Below, in pieces: positions 12,194 to 23,027 of a stretch of DNA of 64,000 nucleotides. This DNA comes from Salinivibrio kushneri (lineage in GTDB: Bacteria; Pseudomonadota; Gammaproteobacteria; Enterobacterales; Vibrionaceae). The translations under genes were made by a program, and so were the position numbers. The notes under the pieces are model-generated. The model worked only from the letters and a program-made list of their open reading frames with translations, did no database searches and was not told where the DNA came from. The stretch covers positions 310,001 through 374,000 of the forward strand of contig NZ_CP114588.1 of the NCBI RefSeq assembly GCF_027286325.1, written 5' to 3'. Position 1 is the first letter of the stretch. Each line of letters opens with the position of its first letter.

Positions 12194-12737
12194 ATCGGCC
12201 TCTAACATCGTCTAACAATTCCATCTGGTGGTTACCGAAATTTCCTTTCACCCGTTTTCCCTTGGTTTGAAAACGGGTGCCGGTGATCGTCGTCGGACTC
12301 TCGGACCAAAAATCTCGCGTGGTGAGATTCAAGGTCACCGAATCGGTGGCTACCGAGTTAATTTGTGCATTCGGTAGTAGGTTAAAAATGCGTACGTTAC
12401 CTGTCATGGTCAGCAGGTGTTCGTCGGACAAAACCGCGTAGTTAGCGCTCACACGCCACTCTTCCTCTTTGCCTTCCTTATAGGTCCAAAGCACGGGCTC
12501 ATTGAAATGGGTCTCGTCAATTTTGGCGTAATGTTCAAGGTGTTTGGCTTGCACAGTGTAACTGCGCACGCCATCCGCATTGTATTGGACGGTTTCAATC
12601 GCTTCGCCAGTAAACAGAGGTTTTTCGGCATCAGGTGTCACCTGTTGTACCCGTTGCCAACCATGCTGAACCAATAAATAGTAACCGCTCACTGCGCAAA
12701 GCACGATCAGTATAAGCAGGCCCAGCCGCCGGATCAT
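12174..12737 (-). CDS. lptC: LptC, inner-membrane LPS transport protein
   Basis: This is a 187-aa bitopic protein: one N-terminal membrane anchor (GLLILIVLCAVSGYYLLV) followed by a periplasmic jellyroll. It receives LPS from LptBFG and hands it to LptA. The ATG at 12737 forms an ATGA overlap with the kdsC stop, which decides the start against an upstream in-frame codon. Confidence 0.94.
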   Translation of the reverse strand: MIRRLGLLILIVLCAVSGYYLLVQHGWQRVQQVTPDAEKPLFTGEAIETVQYNADGVRSYTVQAKHLEHYAKIDETHFNEPVLWTYKEGKEEEWRVSANYAVLSDEHLLTMTGNVRIFNLLPNAQINSVATDSVTLNLTTRDFWSESPTTITGTRFQTKGKRVKGNFGNHQMELLDDVRGRYETTPR

Positions 12738-13294
12738 AAACTCAAGCCCTTGTGTTGGTCGAGTTCGCCACGCGCCTCTAACATCAAATCGCACACTTCA
12801 CGCACCGCGCCAAAGCCACCACCTGTTTGCGTGACAAAGTGCGCGCGGCGCTTCAGGAGTGGGTGACCATCAGCCACACAGCATGATAGGCCCACTTTTT
12901 CCATCACTGGCCAGTCAATCAGATCATCACCAATATAGGCGGTGTGGGCGGGTAAAACATCACACTGGCGACATAAGTCTTGATACGCCACACGCTTGTC
13001 ACTTTGCCCTTGATACACATGTTGGACACCGAGGGCGTGCATTCTGTTCGCGACAATTTGCGATTGGCGGCCAGTGATCACGGCGACTTCAATGCCAGCG
13101 TTCATAATCGATTTGATGCCATACCCATCACGGGTATGGAACGCCTTGAGCTCTTCGCCATGATTGCCCATGTAGACGCGACCATCGGAGAAAACCCCGT
13201 CAATATCGCAAATCAGCAACTTTATCGCCGCGGCGCGTTGAAATACGTCGGCGGCCACAGGGCCATAAAGGGTGTCAATCACAGTGGAAGCCAT
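12734..13294 (-). CDS. kdsC: KdsC, Kdo-8-phosphate phosphatase
   Basis: This is a 186-aa HAD-family C0-type phosphatase that releases Kdo from Kdo-8-phosphate. The nucleophile motif is DIDGVFSDG near residues 31-39, and the C-terminal HAD motif is YIGDDLIDWPV. It lies in the Kdo/LPS cluster, overlapping kdsD by 1 nt (TAATG) and lptC by 4 nt. Confidence 0.97.
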   Translation of the reverse strand: MASTVIDTLYGPVAADVFQRAAAIKLLICDIDGVFSDGRVYMGNHGEELKAFHTRDGYGIKSIMNAGIEVAVITGRQSQIVANRMHALGVQHVYQGQSDKRVAYQDLCRQCDVLPAHTAYIGDDLIDWPVMEKVGLSCCVADGHPLLKRRAHFVTQTGGGFGAVREVCDLMLEARGELDQHKGLSL

Positions 13295-14268
13295 TACATT
13301 ACTCCGGCTTTTAAAAGGTCATGCATGTTAAGGGCGCCAAGTAACTGGCCGTTTTTGGCAACCAGCAACCCGTTAATTTTACGCTCTTCCATGAGTTTGA
13401 GTCCTTCTGCCGCCAGCAGTTCCGGTTCAATGGTGACCGGATTTGTCGACATCACCGAGCCGATGGTGGTGGTGTGCAGGTCAATACGCATATCCAGCAA
13501 GCGACGCAAATCGCCATCGGTAAACACGCCCGTCAGCTGCCCATGACTATCAACAATCGCTGTCATGCCCAGGCCTTTTTCTGACACTTCTAACAGGGCA
13601 TCACGAACCGTGGCGGTTTCTTTAACCACGGGCAAGCGCTCGTCTTGGTGCATCAAATCACTGATGCGTAATAACAGTTTACGCCCTAATGCGCCACCTG
13701 GGTGGGAGAGGGCGAAATCGTTCGCGGTAAAGCCTCTGGCTTGCATCAACGCCATCGCGAGGGCATCGCCCATCACTAAGGTGGCGGTGGTGCTGGAGGT
13801 GGGGGCCAAGGCCAATGGGCAGGCTTCTTGCGGGACATGAATATTAAGATTCACTTTCGCGAGCTGACCCATGCTGGAATTAGGGTTGCCGGTCATACAG
13901 ACCAAGGGGATCCCGAGGCGTTTAATCACGGGCAGCAGGGTTAAAATTTCCCCTGCTTCACCCGAGTTAGAAATAGCAAGTACCACATCACCTTGGTGAA
14001 TCATGCCCAGATCGCCGTGGCTGGCTTCCCCTGGGTGGACAAAAAACGCAGGTGTGCCCGTGCTAGCCAATGTCGCAGCAATTTTTTTACCAATATGGCC
14101 GGATTTACCCATGCCCATTACCACGACTTTGCCGGTAGCGTGCAAAATAAGCTCACACGCGGCCTCGAAGTGGGTGTCAATCGCCGTTTTTAGTTGGGCA
14201 ATCGCGTCTTGCTCAATGTTGAGCACATCAAGCCCGGCACGGCGAAAATCAAAACTGTAATCACTCAT
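13294..14268 (-). CDS. kdsD: KdsD, D-arabinose-5-phosphate isomerase
   Basis: This is a 324-aa protein with an N-terminal SIS domain (VVVMGMGKSGHIGKKIAATL) and two C-terminal CBS domains. It converts ribulose-5-phosphate to arabinose-5-phosphate, the first step towards Kdo. It is followed directly by kdsC and preceded 12 nt away by yrbG, the E. coli gene order. Confidence 0.97.
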   Translation of the reverse strand: MSDYSFDFRRAGLDVLNIEQDAIAQLKTAIDTHFEAACELILHATGKVVVMGMGKSGHIGKKIAATLASTGTPAFFVHPGEASHGDLGMIHQGDVVLAISNSGEAGEILTLLPVIKRLGIPLVCMTGNPNSSMGQLAKVNLNIHVPQEACPLALAPTSSTTATLVMGDALAMALMQARGFTANDFALSHPGGALGRKLLLRISDLMHQDERLPVVKETATVRDALLEVSEKGLGMTAIVDSHGQLTGVFTDGDLRRLLDMRIDLHTTTIGSVMSTNPVTIEPELLAAEGLKLMEERKINGLLVAKNGQLLGALNMHDLLKAGVM

Positions 14269-14280
14269 ACTTGTGTCCGT

Positions 14281-15243
14281 TTAGGCTGCCGCATTCACAA
14301 ATAGGTAGCCCTGATAGCCGATATAACAAAGGAGAAAAACAGCGCCTTCGATGCGGTTGATACTGCGCGATTTGCCGAGTGCAAAAATCAGCAACATGAT
14401 AGAAAGCACCAACATAATATAATAATCGCGGCTCATGGCATACTCACTGATCGCCGAGGGGTTGAGTAACCCAGGGATCCCCATCACCGCGAGAATATTG
14501 AACACGTTTGAGCCGATGATGTTGCCGACGGCCAAGTCATCCTCGCCTTTCATCACGCCGGCAATCGACGCGGCGAGCTCAGGCAAACTGGTGCCAATGG
14601 CGATGATGGTCAAGCCAATCACCAGATCGCTCATGCCAAAGTATTGTGCGATGGTTACCGCCGAGTCGACCACTTGATCCGATGACACTAACAGTAACGG
14701 CAAGCCGATAATGATCCACAATACAGCTTTTTGATTGCTGACATCGTTAGGGATATCCGACTGCTGGTCGGCAAGAATCGGATCAGTGCCGCCAGAGTCT
14801 TTGCCAATTTTCAGCATCATTAAGATGAAGATCACAAACAGGGTGAACAGCCCAACCCCTTCAAAAAAGCCGAGGTGGTTGTTCCAAAGCAGCACCCCGG
14901 CCAATATGGTGACCCCCAGCATTAAAGGCAGCTCGCGACGAATAATGGTTGAGCCAATAGAAAGGGGCTTGATCAGTGCAGTAAAGCCGAGGATCAGCGC
15001 AATATTGGCGATATTAGAGCCCAACACATTCCCCACGGCGGTGTCGGTTTTATCCGCTAAGGCGGCGTTGGCCGAGACCATCATCTCGGGGGCGGAGGAG
15101 CCCATGGCCAGGATAGTCATCCCGATCACCAACGGAGAGACGCCGTAGTTTTTCGCGATTGCTGCCGCACCGAACACTAATCGGTCGGCACTCCACACTA
15201 GCACGATGAGTCCAACAATAAGTATGGCAACCGCTATGACCAT
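14281..15243 (-). CDS. yrbG: YrbG-type calcium/sodium antiporter family protein
   Basis: This is a 320-aa CaCA superfamily membrane protein with about ten hydrophobic segments in two inverted halves. Each half carries an alpha-repeat: GSSAPEMMVSANAAL with NVLGSNIANI, and GTSLPELAASIAGV with NIIGSNVFNI. The family exchanges cations, but the physiological substrate of YrbG is not settled. It is the first gene of the minus-strand kds/lpt run and diverges from mlaF. Confidence 0.93.
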   Translation of the reverse strand: MVIAVAILIVGLIVLVWSADRLVFGAAAIAKNYGVSPLVIGMTILAMGSSAPEMMVSANAALADKTDTAVGNVLGSNIANIALILGFTALIKPLSIGSTIIRRELPLMLGVTILAGVLLWNNHLGFFEGVGLFTLFVIFILMMLKIGKDSGGTDPILADQQSDIPNDVSNQKAVLWIIIGLPLLLVSSDQVVDSAVTIAQYFGMSDLVIGLTIIAIGTSLPELAASIAGVMKGEDDLAVGNIIGSNVFNILAVMGIPGLLNPSAISEYAMSRDYYIMLVLSIMLLIFALGKSRSINRIEGAVFLLCYIGYQGYLFVNAAA

Positions 15244-15375
15244 GACACCTATCCTTTGCGTTTTCTAATTGGGTACAAATGAGGTGCAATTCTGACGGCT
15301 AACGGGGTAAATGTGAAGCGAAAAGCCCGTGCTTTAGCGATGAAATCGGTGATTTCATTCATCAACATGAGAGTT

Positions 15376-15431
15376 GTCGCCATGAAATGGTCGCCGTGAA
15401 ACGGTCGCCATGAAATGGTCATAATGAAATA
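15376..15431. repeat. Four tandem copies of a 14-bp unit upstream of yrbG
   Basis: Units at 15376, 15390, 15404 and 15418 follow the pattern GTCGCCATGAAATG. The second differs at two positions and the fourth is degenerate. They lie in the 464-bp gap between divergent yrbG and mlaF, about 135 bp before the yrbG start. No other gene is seen in this gap. Confidence 0.85.
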
Positions 15432-15633
15432 GCAGTGATGACATGGGGGGTGACTAACACAGAGGTTGTCGATAGTCATAGTCGCTGACGGGGAACGTGT
15501 CCGGCGATACCTGCACTGACTTGGCGTTACATTTGCCGGACGTAGGCTGACCGATGTTTGACACGAAAAGCGAAAAGAAGCTGCTATTATCAGGGATAAG
15601 TCACGTCCTGCGGGCGCTGAGGTGCGGCGTGGC

Positions 15634-15662
15634 TTGTGTTAGGGTGGGTGACGCCTTATTAT
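15634..15662 (+). promoter_or_regulatory. Candidate promoter of the mla operon
   Basis: TTGTGT (15634-15639) and TATTAT (15657-15662) are separated by 17 nt, 45 nt before the mlaF ATG. The -35 match is modest. Confidence 0.4.
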
Positions 15663-15707
15663 CAGCCACTTCATTTCGTTCCTTTATAACAACCATGAGA
15701 TGCGGCC

Positions 15708-16505
15708 ATGGCAGCACAGAGCCTGATAGATATCAGTGGGATGACGTTCTCACGGGGCAATCGATGCATTTTTGACAATATTGATTTGCAAGTGCCACGT
15801 GGTCAAGTAACCGCGATCATGGGGCCCTCAGGCATTGGTAAAACCACCTTGCTACGTTTGATTGCCGGTCAGCTTAAACCGGATACGGGCGAGATTGTGT
15901 TTGATGGCCACGCCATTCCTACCTTGGGACGACGCAAGTTGTTTGAAGTCCGTCAGCGGATGAGCATGCTGTTTCAATCAGGGGCGCTATTCACCGATAT
16001 GACGGTGTTTGATAATGTCGCTTTCCCACTGCGCGAACATACCGATTTAGACGAGTCGCTAATCCACACCATCGTGATGCTCAAGCTAGAAGCGGTGGGG
16101 TTGCGTGGGGCGCAAGCGTTAATGCCCAGTGATCTGTCTGGCGGTATGGCACGTCGTGCGGCACTCGCTCGCTCAATCGCCCTCGATCCTGAACTGATTT
16201 TGTTTGATGAACCCTTTGTCGGCCAAGACCCGATTACCATGGGCGTATTGGTTACTTTGATTCGCCAGCTTAACCAAGCGCTGGGGCTCACCTGTGTGGT
16301 GGTCTCGCACGATGTGCCCGAGGTCATGAGCATTGCTGATCATGTTTATTTACTGGCCGATAGCCGCATTATTGCCAGTGGTTCGCCCCAGTCGCTGCGT
16401 GACAATCCTGACCCATGGGTCAAACAATTTTTAGAAGGCCATGCTGATGGCCCTGTGCCTTTTCGCTATCCCGCAGGCGAGCTAACGCAGGAGATTTTCC
16501 GGTGA
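15708..16505 (+). CDS. mlaF: MlaF, phospholipid transport ABC ATPase
   Basis: This is a 265-aa ATPase with Walker A (GPSGIGKT), signature ([15 protein letters not shown]) and Walker B ([13 protein letters not shown]). MlaF, with MlaE, MlaD and MlaB, forms the inner-membrane complex that moves phospholipids between the membranes and keeps outer-leaflet asymmetry. It is the first gene of mlaFEDCB and overlaps mlaE by 4 nt. Confidence 0.97.
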   Translation: MAAQSLIDISGMTFSRGNRCIFDNIDLQVPRGQVTAIMGPSGIGKTTLLRLIAGQLKPDTGEIVFDGHAIPTLGRRKLFEVRQRMSMLFQSGALFTDMTVFDNVAFPLREHTDLDESLIHTIVMLKLEAVGLRGAQALMPSDLSGGMARRAALARSIALDPELILFDEPFVGQDPITMGVLVTLIRQLNQALGLTCVVVSHDVPEVMSIADHVYLLADSRIIASGSPQSLRDNPDPWVKQFLEGHADGPVPFRYPAGELTQEIFR

Positions 16506-17284
16506 TCAAAACACAAATTGAAGATGTGGGCCGCCGGGCGATGCGTGTGGCTGAGTCCATGGGCCGAGCAACCTTTGTGATGACCGGTGCACTGATTGGC
16601 CGTCCGCAACCGAGCAAAACCTTCCCGCTATTGATCAAGCAGCTTTATTCGGTGGGGGTTCGCTCACTGGCGATCATCATGGTCTCAGGCCTGTTTATTG
16701 GTATGGTGCTGAGTTTGCAAGGGTACCTGGTCTTATCAGACTTTGGCGCGGAAACCAGCCTTGGGCAAATGGTGGCCTTGTCGCTGCTGCGTGAGCTTGG
16801 CCCCGTAGTGACCGCCTTGTTGTTTGCTGGCCGCGCCGGGTCAGCGCTGACTGCGGAAATTGGCTTAATGAAAGCCACTGAGCAGCTCTCTAGCCTTGAG
16901 ATGATGGCGGTCGACCCGCTGCGTCGGGTGATTGCCCCGCGCTTTTGGGCGGGCGTGATTGCCATGCCACTGCTGGCAGTGATTTTTATGCTGGTGGGCA
17001 TTTGGGGTGGCGAGTTGGTCGGCGTCGACTGGAAAGGCATTGATCACGGCAGTTTCTGGTCGGTGATGCAAGCGTCGGTCGATCTAGGTTATGACGTGGG
17101 CAACGCACTGATCAAAAGTGTGGTATTTGCAGTGGCTGTGACCTGGATTGCCCTTTTTAACGGCTATGATGCCACACCGACATCGGAAGGGATCAGCCGC
17201 GCCACCACACGCACTGTGGTACATTCATCGTTGGCCGTGCTTGGCCTAGACTTTGTCCTTACTGCACTCATGTTTGGGAATTAA
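16502..17284 (+). CDS. mlaE: MlaE, phospholipid transport permease
   Basis: This is a 260-aa integral membrane permease of the MlaE/YrbE family with about five hydrophobic segments and the conserved loop [19 protein letters not shown]. It pairs with MlaF and MlaD. It overlaps mlaF by 4 nt and is 2 nt before mlaD. Confidence 0.97.
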   Translation: MIKTQIEDVGRRAMRVAESMGRATFVMTGALIGRPQPSKTFPLLIKQLYSVGVRSLAIIMVSGLFIGMVLSLQGYLVLSDFGAETSLGQMVALSLLRELGPVVTALLFAGRAGSALTAEIGLMKATEQLSSLEMMAVDPLRRVIAPRFWAGVIAMPLLAVIFMLVGIWGGELVGVDWKGIDHGSFWSVMQASVDLGYDVGNALIKSVVFAVAVTWIALFNGYDATPTSEGISRATTRTVVHSSLAVLGLDFVLTALMFGN

Positions 17285-17286
17285 TC

Positions 17287-17766
17287 ATGCAACAGAGTCG
17301 TAAAACAGAATTTTGGGTAGGTTGCTTTGTCATTGCTGGCATTGCAGCGTTATTGGTTTTGGCGTTTCAAGTGGCAGACGTCCAACGTTGGGGACGGGCG
17401 GATACCTACACCTTAACCGCTGAGTTTGACAATATTGGTGGCTTGAAAGTGCGCTCCCCCGTCAAAGTGGGCGGCGTGACGGTCGGTCAGGTCACAGATA
17501 TTTCATTGAATGCAGAGACGTATGTTCCGCAGGTTACCTTGCAAATAAACGCAGACGCCGGGCGCTTTCCCGAATCAAGCTCGGCATCGATTTATACCGC
17601 AGGGTTACTGGGTGAGCAGTACATTGGCATTACCCCAGGTTTCGTGGATGAAGCCCTCGGTATTGGCTATCTCGATGCAGGGGACAAAATTCAGGACACC
17701 AAATCGGCACTGGTGCTAGAAGACTTGATCGGTCAATTCCTCTACAGCATGGGTGACAAGGAGTAA
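17287..17766 (+). CDS. mlaD: MlaD, MCE-domain phospholipid-binding protein
   Basis: This is a 159-aa protein with a single N-terminal membrane anchor (VGCFVIAGIAALLVLAF) and one MCE domain from about residue 40 (YTLTAEFDNIGGLKVRSPVK). MlaD forms a hexameric ring on the periplasmic side of MlaFEDB and passes lipid to or from MlaC. Confidence 0.97.
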   Translation: MQQSRKTEFWVGCFVIAGIAALLVLAFQVADVQRWGRADTYTLTAEFDNIGGLKVRSPVKVGGVTVGQVTDISLNAETYVPQVTLQINADAGRFPESSSASIYTAGLLGEQYIGITPGFVDEALGIGYLDAGDKIQDTKSALVLEDLIGQFLYSMGDKE

Positions 17767-17771
17767 ACAGC

Positions 17772-18446
17772 ATGAAGAAGATATTGATCGCACTGGGCAG
17801 CGTCGTTTGCCTCATGGTTTCTAGCCTTGGCTCTTTGGCGCAGGCCAGCGAGCCGGTTGATCAATCCAACCCTTATCAGCTGATTGAGCAAGTCGCGGAC
17901 AACACCTTTAGTCGCTTGCGTAAAGATCGCACCTTATTCCGCGCCGATCCAGACTTGCTGCGCGATGTGGTCAAAGACGAGTTGCTGCCTTATATCCATA
18001 CCCGGTATGCGGCATCGCTGGTGTTAGGGGCGCAGTATTATCGCAAAGCGACACCGGCGCAGCGTGATGCCTTTACCGAGGCATTCACTGAATACATGAT
18101 TGCTTCCTATGCCCAAATCCTGCTCGAGTATGATGACCAGGACGTCGAGGTACAAAAAGATCAGCCGATTGCTCCGGACGATAAAATTGTCAAAGTGCGG
18201 GTGGACATTACTGACTCGTCACGACCACCAATTCGCCTTGATTTTAGCTTACGTAAAAATACTCGGACAGGAAATTGGCAAGCCTATGACGTAACCGCTG
18301 AAGGTGTGAGTATGATCCAGTCTAAGCAGTCGGAGTGGAAAGCGCCGCTACGTCGTGATGGCATTGATTCGGTCATTGAACAATTAAAAACCTTGGCAGA
18401 TCGCCCCATCCGTCGAGAAGACAAGCAAAAACAGGACGCCTCATGA
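17772..18446 (+). CDS. mlaC: MlaC, periplasmic phospholipid carrier
   Basis: This is a 224-aa exported protein: a signal peptide ending at SLAQAS, then the MlaC/Ttg2D fold. It ferries phospholipids between the outer-membrane MlaA-porin complex and MlaFEDB. The stop overlaps mlaB by 4 nt. Confidence 0.96.
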   Translation: MKKILIALGSVVCLMVSSLGSLAQASEPVDQSNPYQLIEQVADNTFSRLRKDRTLFRADPDLLRDVVKDELLPYIHTRYAASLVLGAQYYRKATPAQRDAFTEAFTEYMIASYAQILLEYDDQDVEVQKDQPIAPDDKIVKVRVDITDSSRPPIRLDFSLRKNTRTGNWQAYDVTAEGVSMIQSKQSEWKAPLRRDGIDSVIEQLKTLADRPIRREDKQKQDAS

Positions 18447-18757
18447 GCATCCGCCTAACCGCTGGGGACGGGCAACAGTATCACTTGTCAGGGCGATTAG
18501 ATCGTGACACAGTGCCTGACTTTTGGCGTCAGCGTGACCAGTGGCTCCCCACCGACACCGCCTTGAGCCTGGATTTAAGCGCGCTGTCGCGCGTCGATTC
18601 GGCTGGTATGGCGATGTTGCTACACCTTGATAAGCAACTACGTAGTCAAGGACAACAGGTGCGTTATCAAGGGGTGCCAGAGCAGCTTAAATTGTTGTTA
18701 ACGCTGAGCAATTTAGAAACATTTTTTGACGATGCTGAGCATCAAGAAGGGGTTTAA
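18443..18757 (+). CDS. mlaB: MlaB, STAS-domain subunit of the Mla complex
   Basis: This is a 104-aa cytoplasmic STAS-domain protein; the conserved stretch [15 protein letters not shown] carries the family's serine region. MlaB binds MlaF and stabilises the ATPase. It overlaps mlaC by 4 nt and is followed after 2 nt by ibaG. Confidence 0.94.
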   Translation: MSIRLTAGDGQQYHLSGRLDRDTVPDFWRQRDQWLPTDTALSLDLSALSRVDSAGMAMLLHLDKQLRSQGQQVRYQGVPEQLKLLLTLSNLETFFDDAEHQEGV

Positions 18758-18759
18758 AC

Positions 18760-19014
18760 GTGGAAGCAAGCGAAGTTAAAGCCATTTTAGAGGCAGCTTT
18801 GTCAGTGGACGAGCTGCACGTGAAAGGCGATGGCAGCCACTTTGAAGTGATTGCTGTGGCAGAGATGTTTGACGGGATGTCACGTGTGAAAAAGCAACAA
18901 ACGATTTATGCACCGCTGATGGCGCATATTGCACGTAATGATATCCATGCTGTCAGTATTAAAGCGATGACCCCGAGTGAATGGGCGCGCGATAAAAAGC
19001 TGATGCAGTTGTAA
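18760..19014 (+). CDS. ibaG: IbaG, BolA-family protein
   Basis: This is an 84-aa BolA-like protein (YrbA/IbaG), with the conserved segment [21 protein letters not shown]. Relatives bind monothiol glutaredoxins and iron-sulphur clusters, and in Vibrio cholerae IbaG affects envelope integrity. The start is GTG at 18760, two bases after the mlaB stop. Its place between mla and murA is conserved. Confidence 0.94.
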   Translation: MEASEVKAILEAALSVDELHVKGDGSHFEVIAVAEMFDGMSRVKKQQTIYAPLMAHIARNDIHAVSIKAMTPSEWARDKKLMQL

Positions 19015-20283
<1,269 letters not shown>

Positions 20284-20306
20284 CCTCGCCTCACACTCGA
20301 GACACA

Positions 20307-20332
20307 AACGCCAGCATTGAGCTGGCGTTTTT
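20307..20332 (+). terminator. Terminator after murA
   Basis: AACGCCAGC and GCTGGCGTT form a perfect 9-bp stem around ATTGA, followed by a T-rich stretch. Confidence 0.85.
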
Positions 20333-20372
20333 GATGGCGTGAGCCGATAAGTGCAGAGAGCGGCGGATAGCC

Positions 20373-21443
20373 CTAGCGGCGCTGCCTTTCATCGCCCACC
20401 TTGACGGGCAGTGTCAGGGTGTCGCCATCACGAATGAGGGTCACATCGAGCGTTGAGCCTGGGCGAGTATCGGTGACCATATCCATGGCACTGCGTGCGC
20501 CACGTACCGCTTGCCCATCAATCTTAATAATTAAATCTTGCGGTTGGATCCCCGCTTTATCCGCCGGTCCCCCTTGGTCGACCCCAGACACCATTACCCC
20601 TCGTTGTTGCTCGGCATCGAGCAGGCGTGCCATCACCGGATTCACATCGCGACCATCAATGCCGATATAGCCTCGGATCACTCGGCCATCGGCAATCAGT
20701 TTGTTCATGATTTTTTCGGTCAACCCGTAGGGGATCGCAAACGAGATCCCGTAGGTTTCCAAATCGGTGGCTTGCTGGAACGAGGCGGTGTTAATGCCTA
20801 CTAACTCGCCCCGACTGTTGACCAAGGCTCCCCCAGAGTTCCCTCGGTTAATCGCGGCATCGGTTTGTAAAAAATCTTGGCGGCCATAAAAGCTCATCCC
20901 GGTACGGCCAGTGGCGGAAATAATGCCATAAGTGGTGGTTTGTCCGAGATTATAGGGGTTGCCAATCGCGAGCACCGTATCACCCACCGCAGGTTGGTAG
21001 CGATCGTTGACCGGGATTACGGGTAAGTTATCGGCTTGCACCTTAAGCACCGCTAAGTCGGTGCGCTGGTCTTTGCCGACCATTTGCGCGGTGAAAATAC
21101 GACCATCTTGCAGGGCAACAATCACTTGGTCGGCTTCCGCCACCACATGATAGTTGGTGACAATATAGCCTTTGGCACTCATGATCACCCCTGAGCCTAA
21201 TCCCTGGGTGTTAAGCGCTAGCCTGTCGTTGCCGGTGTAATTGCGAGTGTAGATGTTGACCACCGCAGGTGATGCGCGTTTAACCGCATAATTAAATGAC
21301 ACCAATTCAACTGGCTTTTCGTCGTCATTGTCGGCAAAAGAAAAGTCGGATAACAGGCCAGAACGTAAGTCTGGCACCGCCACTAATAACAGGGCAGCTG
21401 TCACCAAGCCAATAATCACAGAGCGAATCAATAACGCCAGCAT
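20373..21443 (-). CDS. degS: DegS, membrane-anchored site-1 protease of the sigma-E response
   Basis: This is a trypsin-like serine protease with one N-terminal membrane anchor (LLIRSVIIGLVTAALLLVAV), a protease domain with the GNSGGALV active serine, and a single PDZ domain. It cleaves RseA when unfolded porins bind the PDZ. The ATG at 21443 gives 356 aa and the family N-terminus. Starts 4 or 16 codons upstream exist, and the GAGG site is 12 nt away, so the start is moderately sure. Confidence 0.93.
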   Translation of the reverse strand: MLALLIRSVIIGLVTAALLLVAVPDLRSGLLSDFSFADNDDEKPVELVSFNYAVKRASPAVVNIYTRNYTGNDRLALNTQGLGSGVIMSAKGYIVTNYHVVAEADQVIVALQDGRIFTAQMVGKDQRTDLAVLKVQADNLPVIPVNDRYQPAVGDTVLAIGNPYNLGQTTTYGIISATGRTGMSFYGRQDFLQTDAAINRGNSGGALVNSRGELVGINTASFQQATDLETYGISFAIPYGLTEKIMNKLIADGRVIRGYIGIDGRDVNPVMARLLDAEQQRGVMVSGVDQGGPADKAGIQPQDLIIKIDGQAVRGARSAMDMVTDTRPGSTLDVTLIRDGDTLTLPVKVGDERQRR

Positions 21444-21531
21444 AAACAATGCCATCCTCAAGCAACTTAACGCGGAGCTAGAGAATAGCATTGTCAGTGA
21501 GGGTTGGGGAAATCATCACCGCTGTCTGGGC

Positions 21532-21560
21532 AAAAAAATGCCTGCCGAGGTGGCAGGCAT
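21532..21560 (-). terminator. Terminator after degQ (minus strand)
   Basis: On the minus strand ATGCCTGCCA pairs with TGGCAGGCAT-type sequence around a 4-nt loop, followed by seven T's. It separates degQ from degS. Confidence 0.8.
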
Positions 21561-21592
21561 CAATTGACGTTCGCTAGACGTGCGTTCGCGGA

Positions 21593-22960
21593 CTAGCGGA
21601 TCACTAGGTACAGCGAGCTGTTTTCGCGGACGATATTGAGCGCCAACACGCTAGGCTTGTCTTCCAGCAGTTTGCGCAAGTCGCCGAGGTTCTCAATTTT
21701 GTGGCGATTGAGGCCGACAATCACATCGCCTTCACGCAAGCCATAGCGCGCGGCGAGGGAGCCTTCTTCAATCGCTGTCACTTCCACCCCGGCCGGTTCG
21801 GTGTCGTGATTTTTGAGCTCAGCACCGGTGAGCGCTTTATGCAGGTTATCAGCCTTGGTTTGCGTCTGGCTCGCTTCTTTAAGGGTGGTATCCATTTCTA
21901 GGTTTTCACCGTCGCGAATAACCCCCAAGGTCACTGGCTTGCCCGCGCCCAAGGTGGCAATTTTGGCGCGTAATTCACCAAAGCTGCGGATGCTTTTACC
22001 GTTTACCGACACAATGATGTCACCGGCTTCTAAGCCTGCTTCTTCTGCCGCAGACTCTGGCATCACTTGGCTAACAAAGGCGCCGTGCTGAGTGGCAAGA
22101 CCAAAAGCATCGGCGAGTTCCGAGGTGAGTTCGCGCCCAGTCACCCCCAGCATGCCGCGGCGCACTGAACCGTATTCGATAATTTGATCGACAAGGCTTT
22201 TCGCCATATTCACCGGAATCGCAAAGCCAATCCCGACGTTACCACCGTTGGGGCCTAAAATCGCGGTATTGATCCCCATGAGCTCGCCATTAAGGTTAAC
22301 CAGGGCGCCTCCCGAGTTACCACTGTTGATCGCCGCATCGGTTTGAATAAAGTTCTCAAAGTTTTCTAGGTTCAAACCACTGCGTCCCAGTGCTGAGATG
22401 ATCCCCGACGTCACAGTTTGGCCCAGCCCGAATGGGTTACCAATCGCCACCGCAAAATCGCCCACGCGCAGTTCGTCAGAGTTCGCGAGCGGAATTTGGG
22501 TAAGGTTATCGGCATCTTCATCCAACTGGAGGAGGGCAATGTCAGACATTTCGTCGCTGCCAATCAAGGTGGCATCGTACTCGCGTCCGTCTTTGAGCTG
22601 CACGCGAATTTGGTCGGCATCATCAATCACATGGTGGTTGGTGACAATATAGCCTTTATCCGCATCAACAATTACCCCTGAGCCGAGCCCACGAAATGGA
22701 CGCTCTTGGGCTTGCTCGGGCGGTATGTTCGGGCCAAAGAAAAAACGAAAAGCTTCTGGAATACGCTGCTTGGCGACTTTATTGCCTTCAACGGCAATAC
22801 TGACGACGGCCGGAGAGACCTTCTCCAACATCGGCGCCAAACTCGGCATGGCTTCGCCGTTAACGGTTTGCGGTAGGGCAGCGTGGCTTGGGAGAGGGGA
22901 AAAGGCCGCGCCAAGAGTCAGCGCGGCGATACTCATCGCTAGTAAAGACTTCTTCATCAT
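21593..22960 (-). CDS. degQ: Periplasmic serine endoprotease DegQ/DegP family
   Basis: This is a 455-aa HtrA protease: signal peptide (ending PLPSHA), trypsin-like domain with His in TNHHVI and Ser in NSGNSGGALV, and two PDZ domains. It degrades or refolds damaged periplasmic proteins. The short linker after the signal and the location beside degS favour DegQ over DegP. The start could be either of two adjacent ATGs. Confidence 0.95.
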   Translation of the reverse strand: MMKKSLLAMSIAALTLGAAFSPLPSHAALPQTVNGEAMPSLAPMLEKVSPAVVSIAVEGNKVAKQRIPEAFRFFFGPNIPPEQAQERPFRGLGSGVIVDADKGYIVTNHHVIDDADQIRVQLKDGREYDATLIGSDEMSDIALLQLDEDADNLTQIPLANSDELRVGDFAVAIGNPFGLGQTVTSGIISALGRSGLNLENFENFIQTDAAINSGNSGGALVNLNGELMGINTAILGPNGGNVGIGFAIPVNMAKSLVDQIIEYGSVRRGMLGVTGRELTSELADAFGLATQHGAFVSQVMPESAAEEAGLEAGDIIVSVNGKSIRSFGELRAKIATLGAGKPVTLGVIRDGENLEMDTTLKEASQTQTKADNLHKALTGAELKNHDTEPAGVEVTAIEEGSLAARYGLREGDVIVGLNRHKIENLGDLRKLLEDKPSVLALNIVRENSSLYLVIR

Positions 22961-23027
22961 AGACTCACACTCCGATTGTCAGGTATGAAGTGAGAGTGGG
23001 GGCTATCTGAAAAAGTTCAATCCTCCA

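Noticed and set aside
15554..15775. 73-codon frame upstream of mlaF.
   Set aside because: It has no ribosome site or family features and overlaps the mla promoter and the mlaF start.
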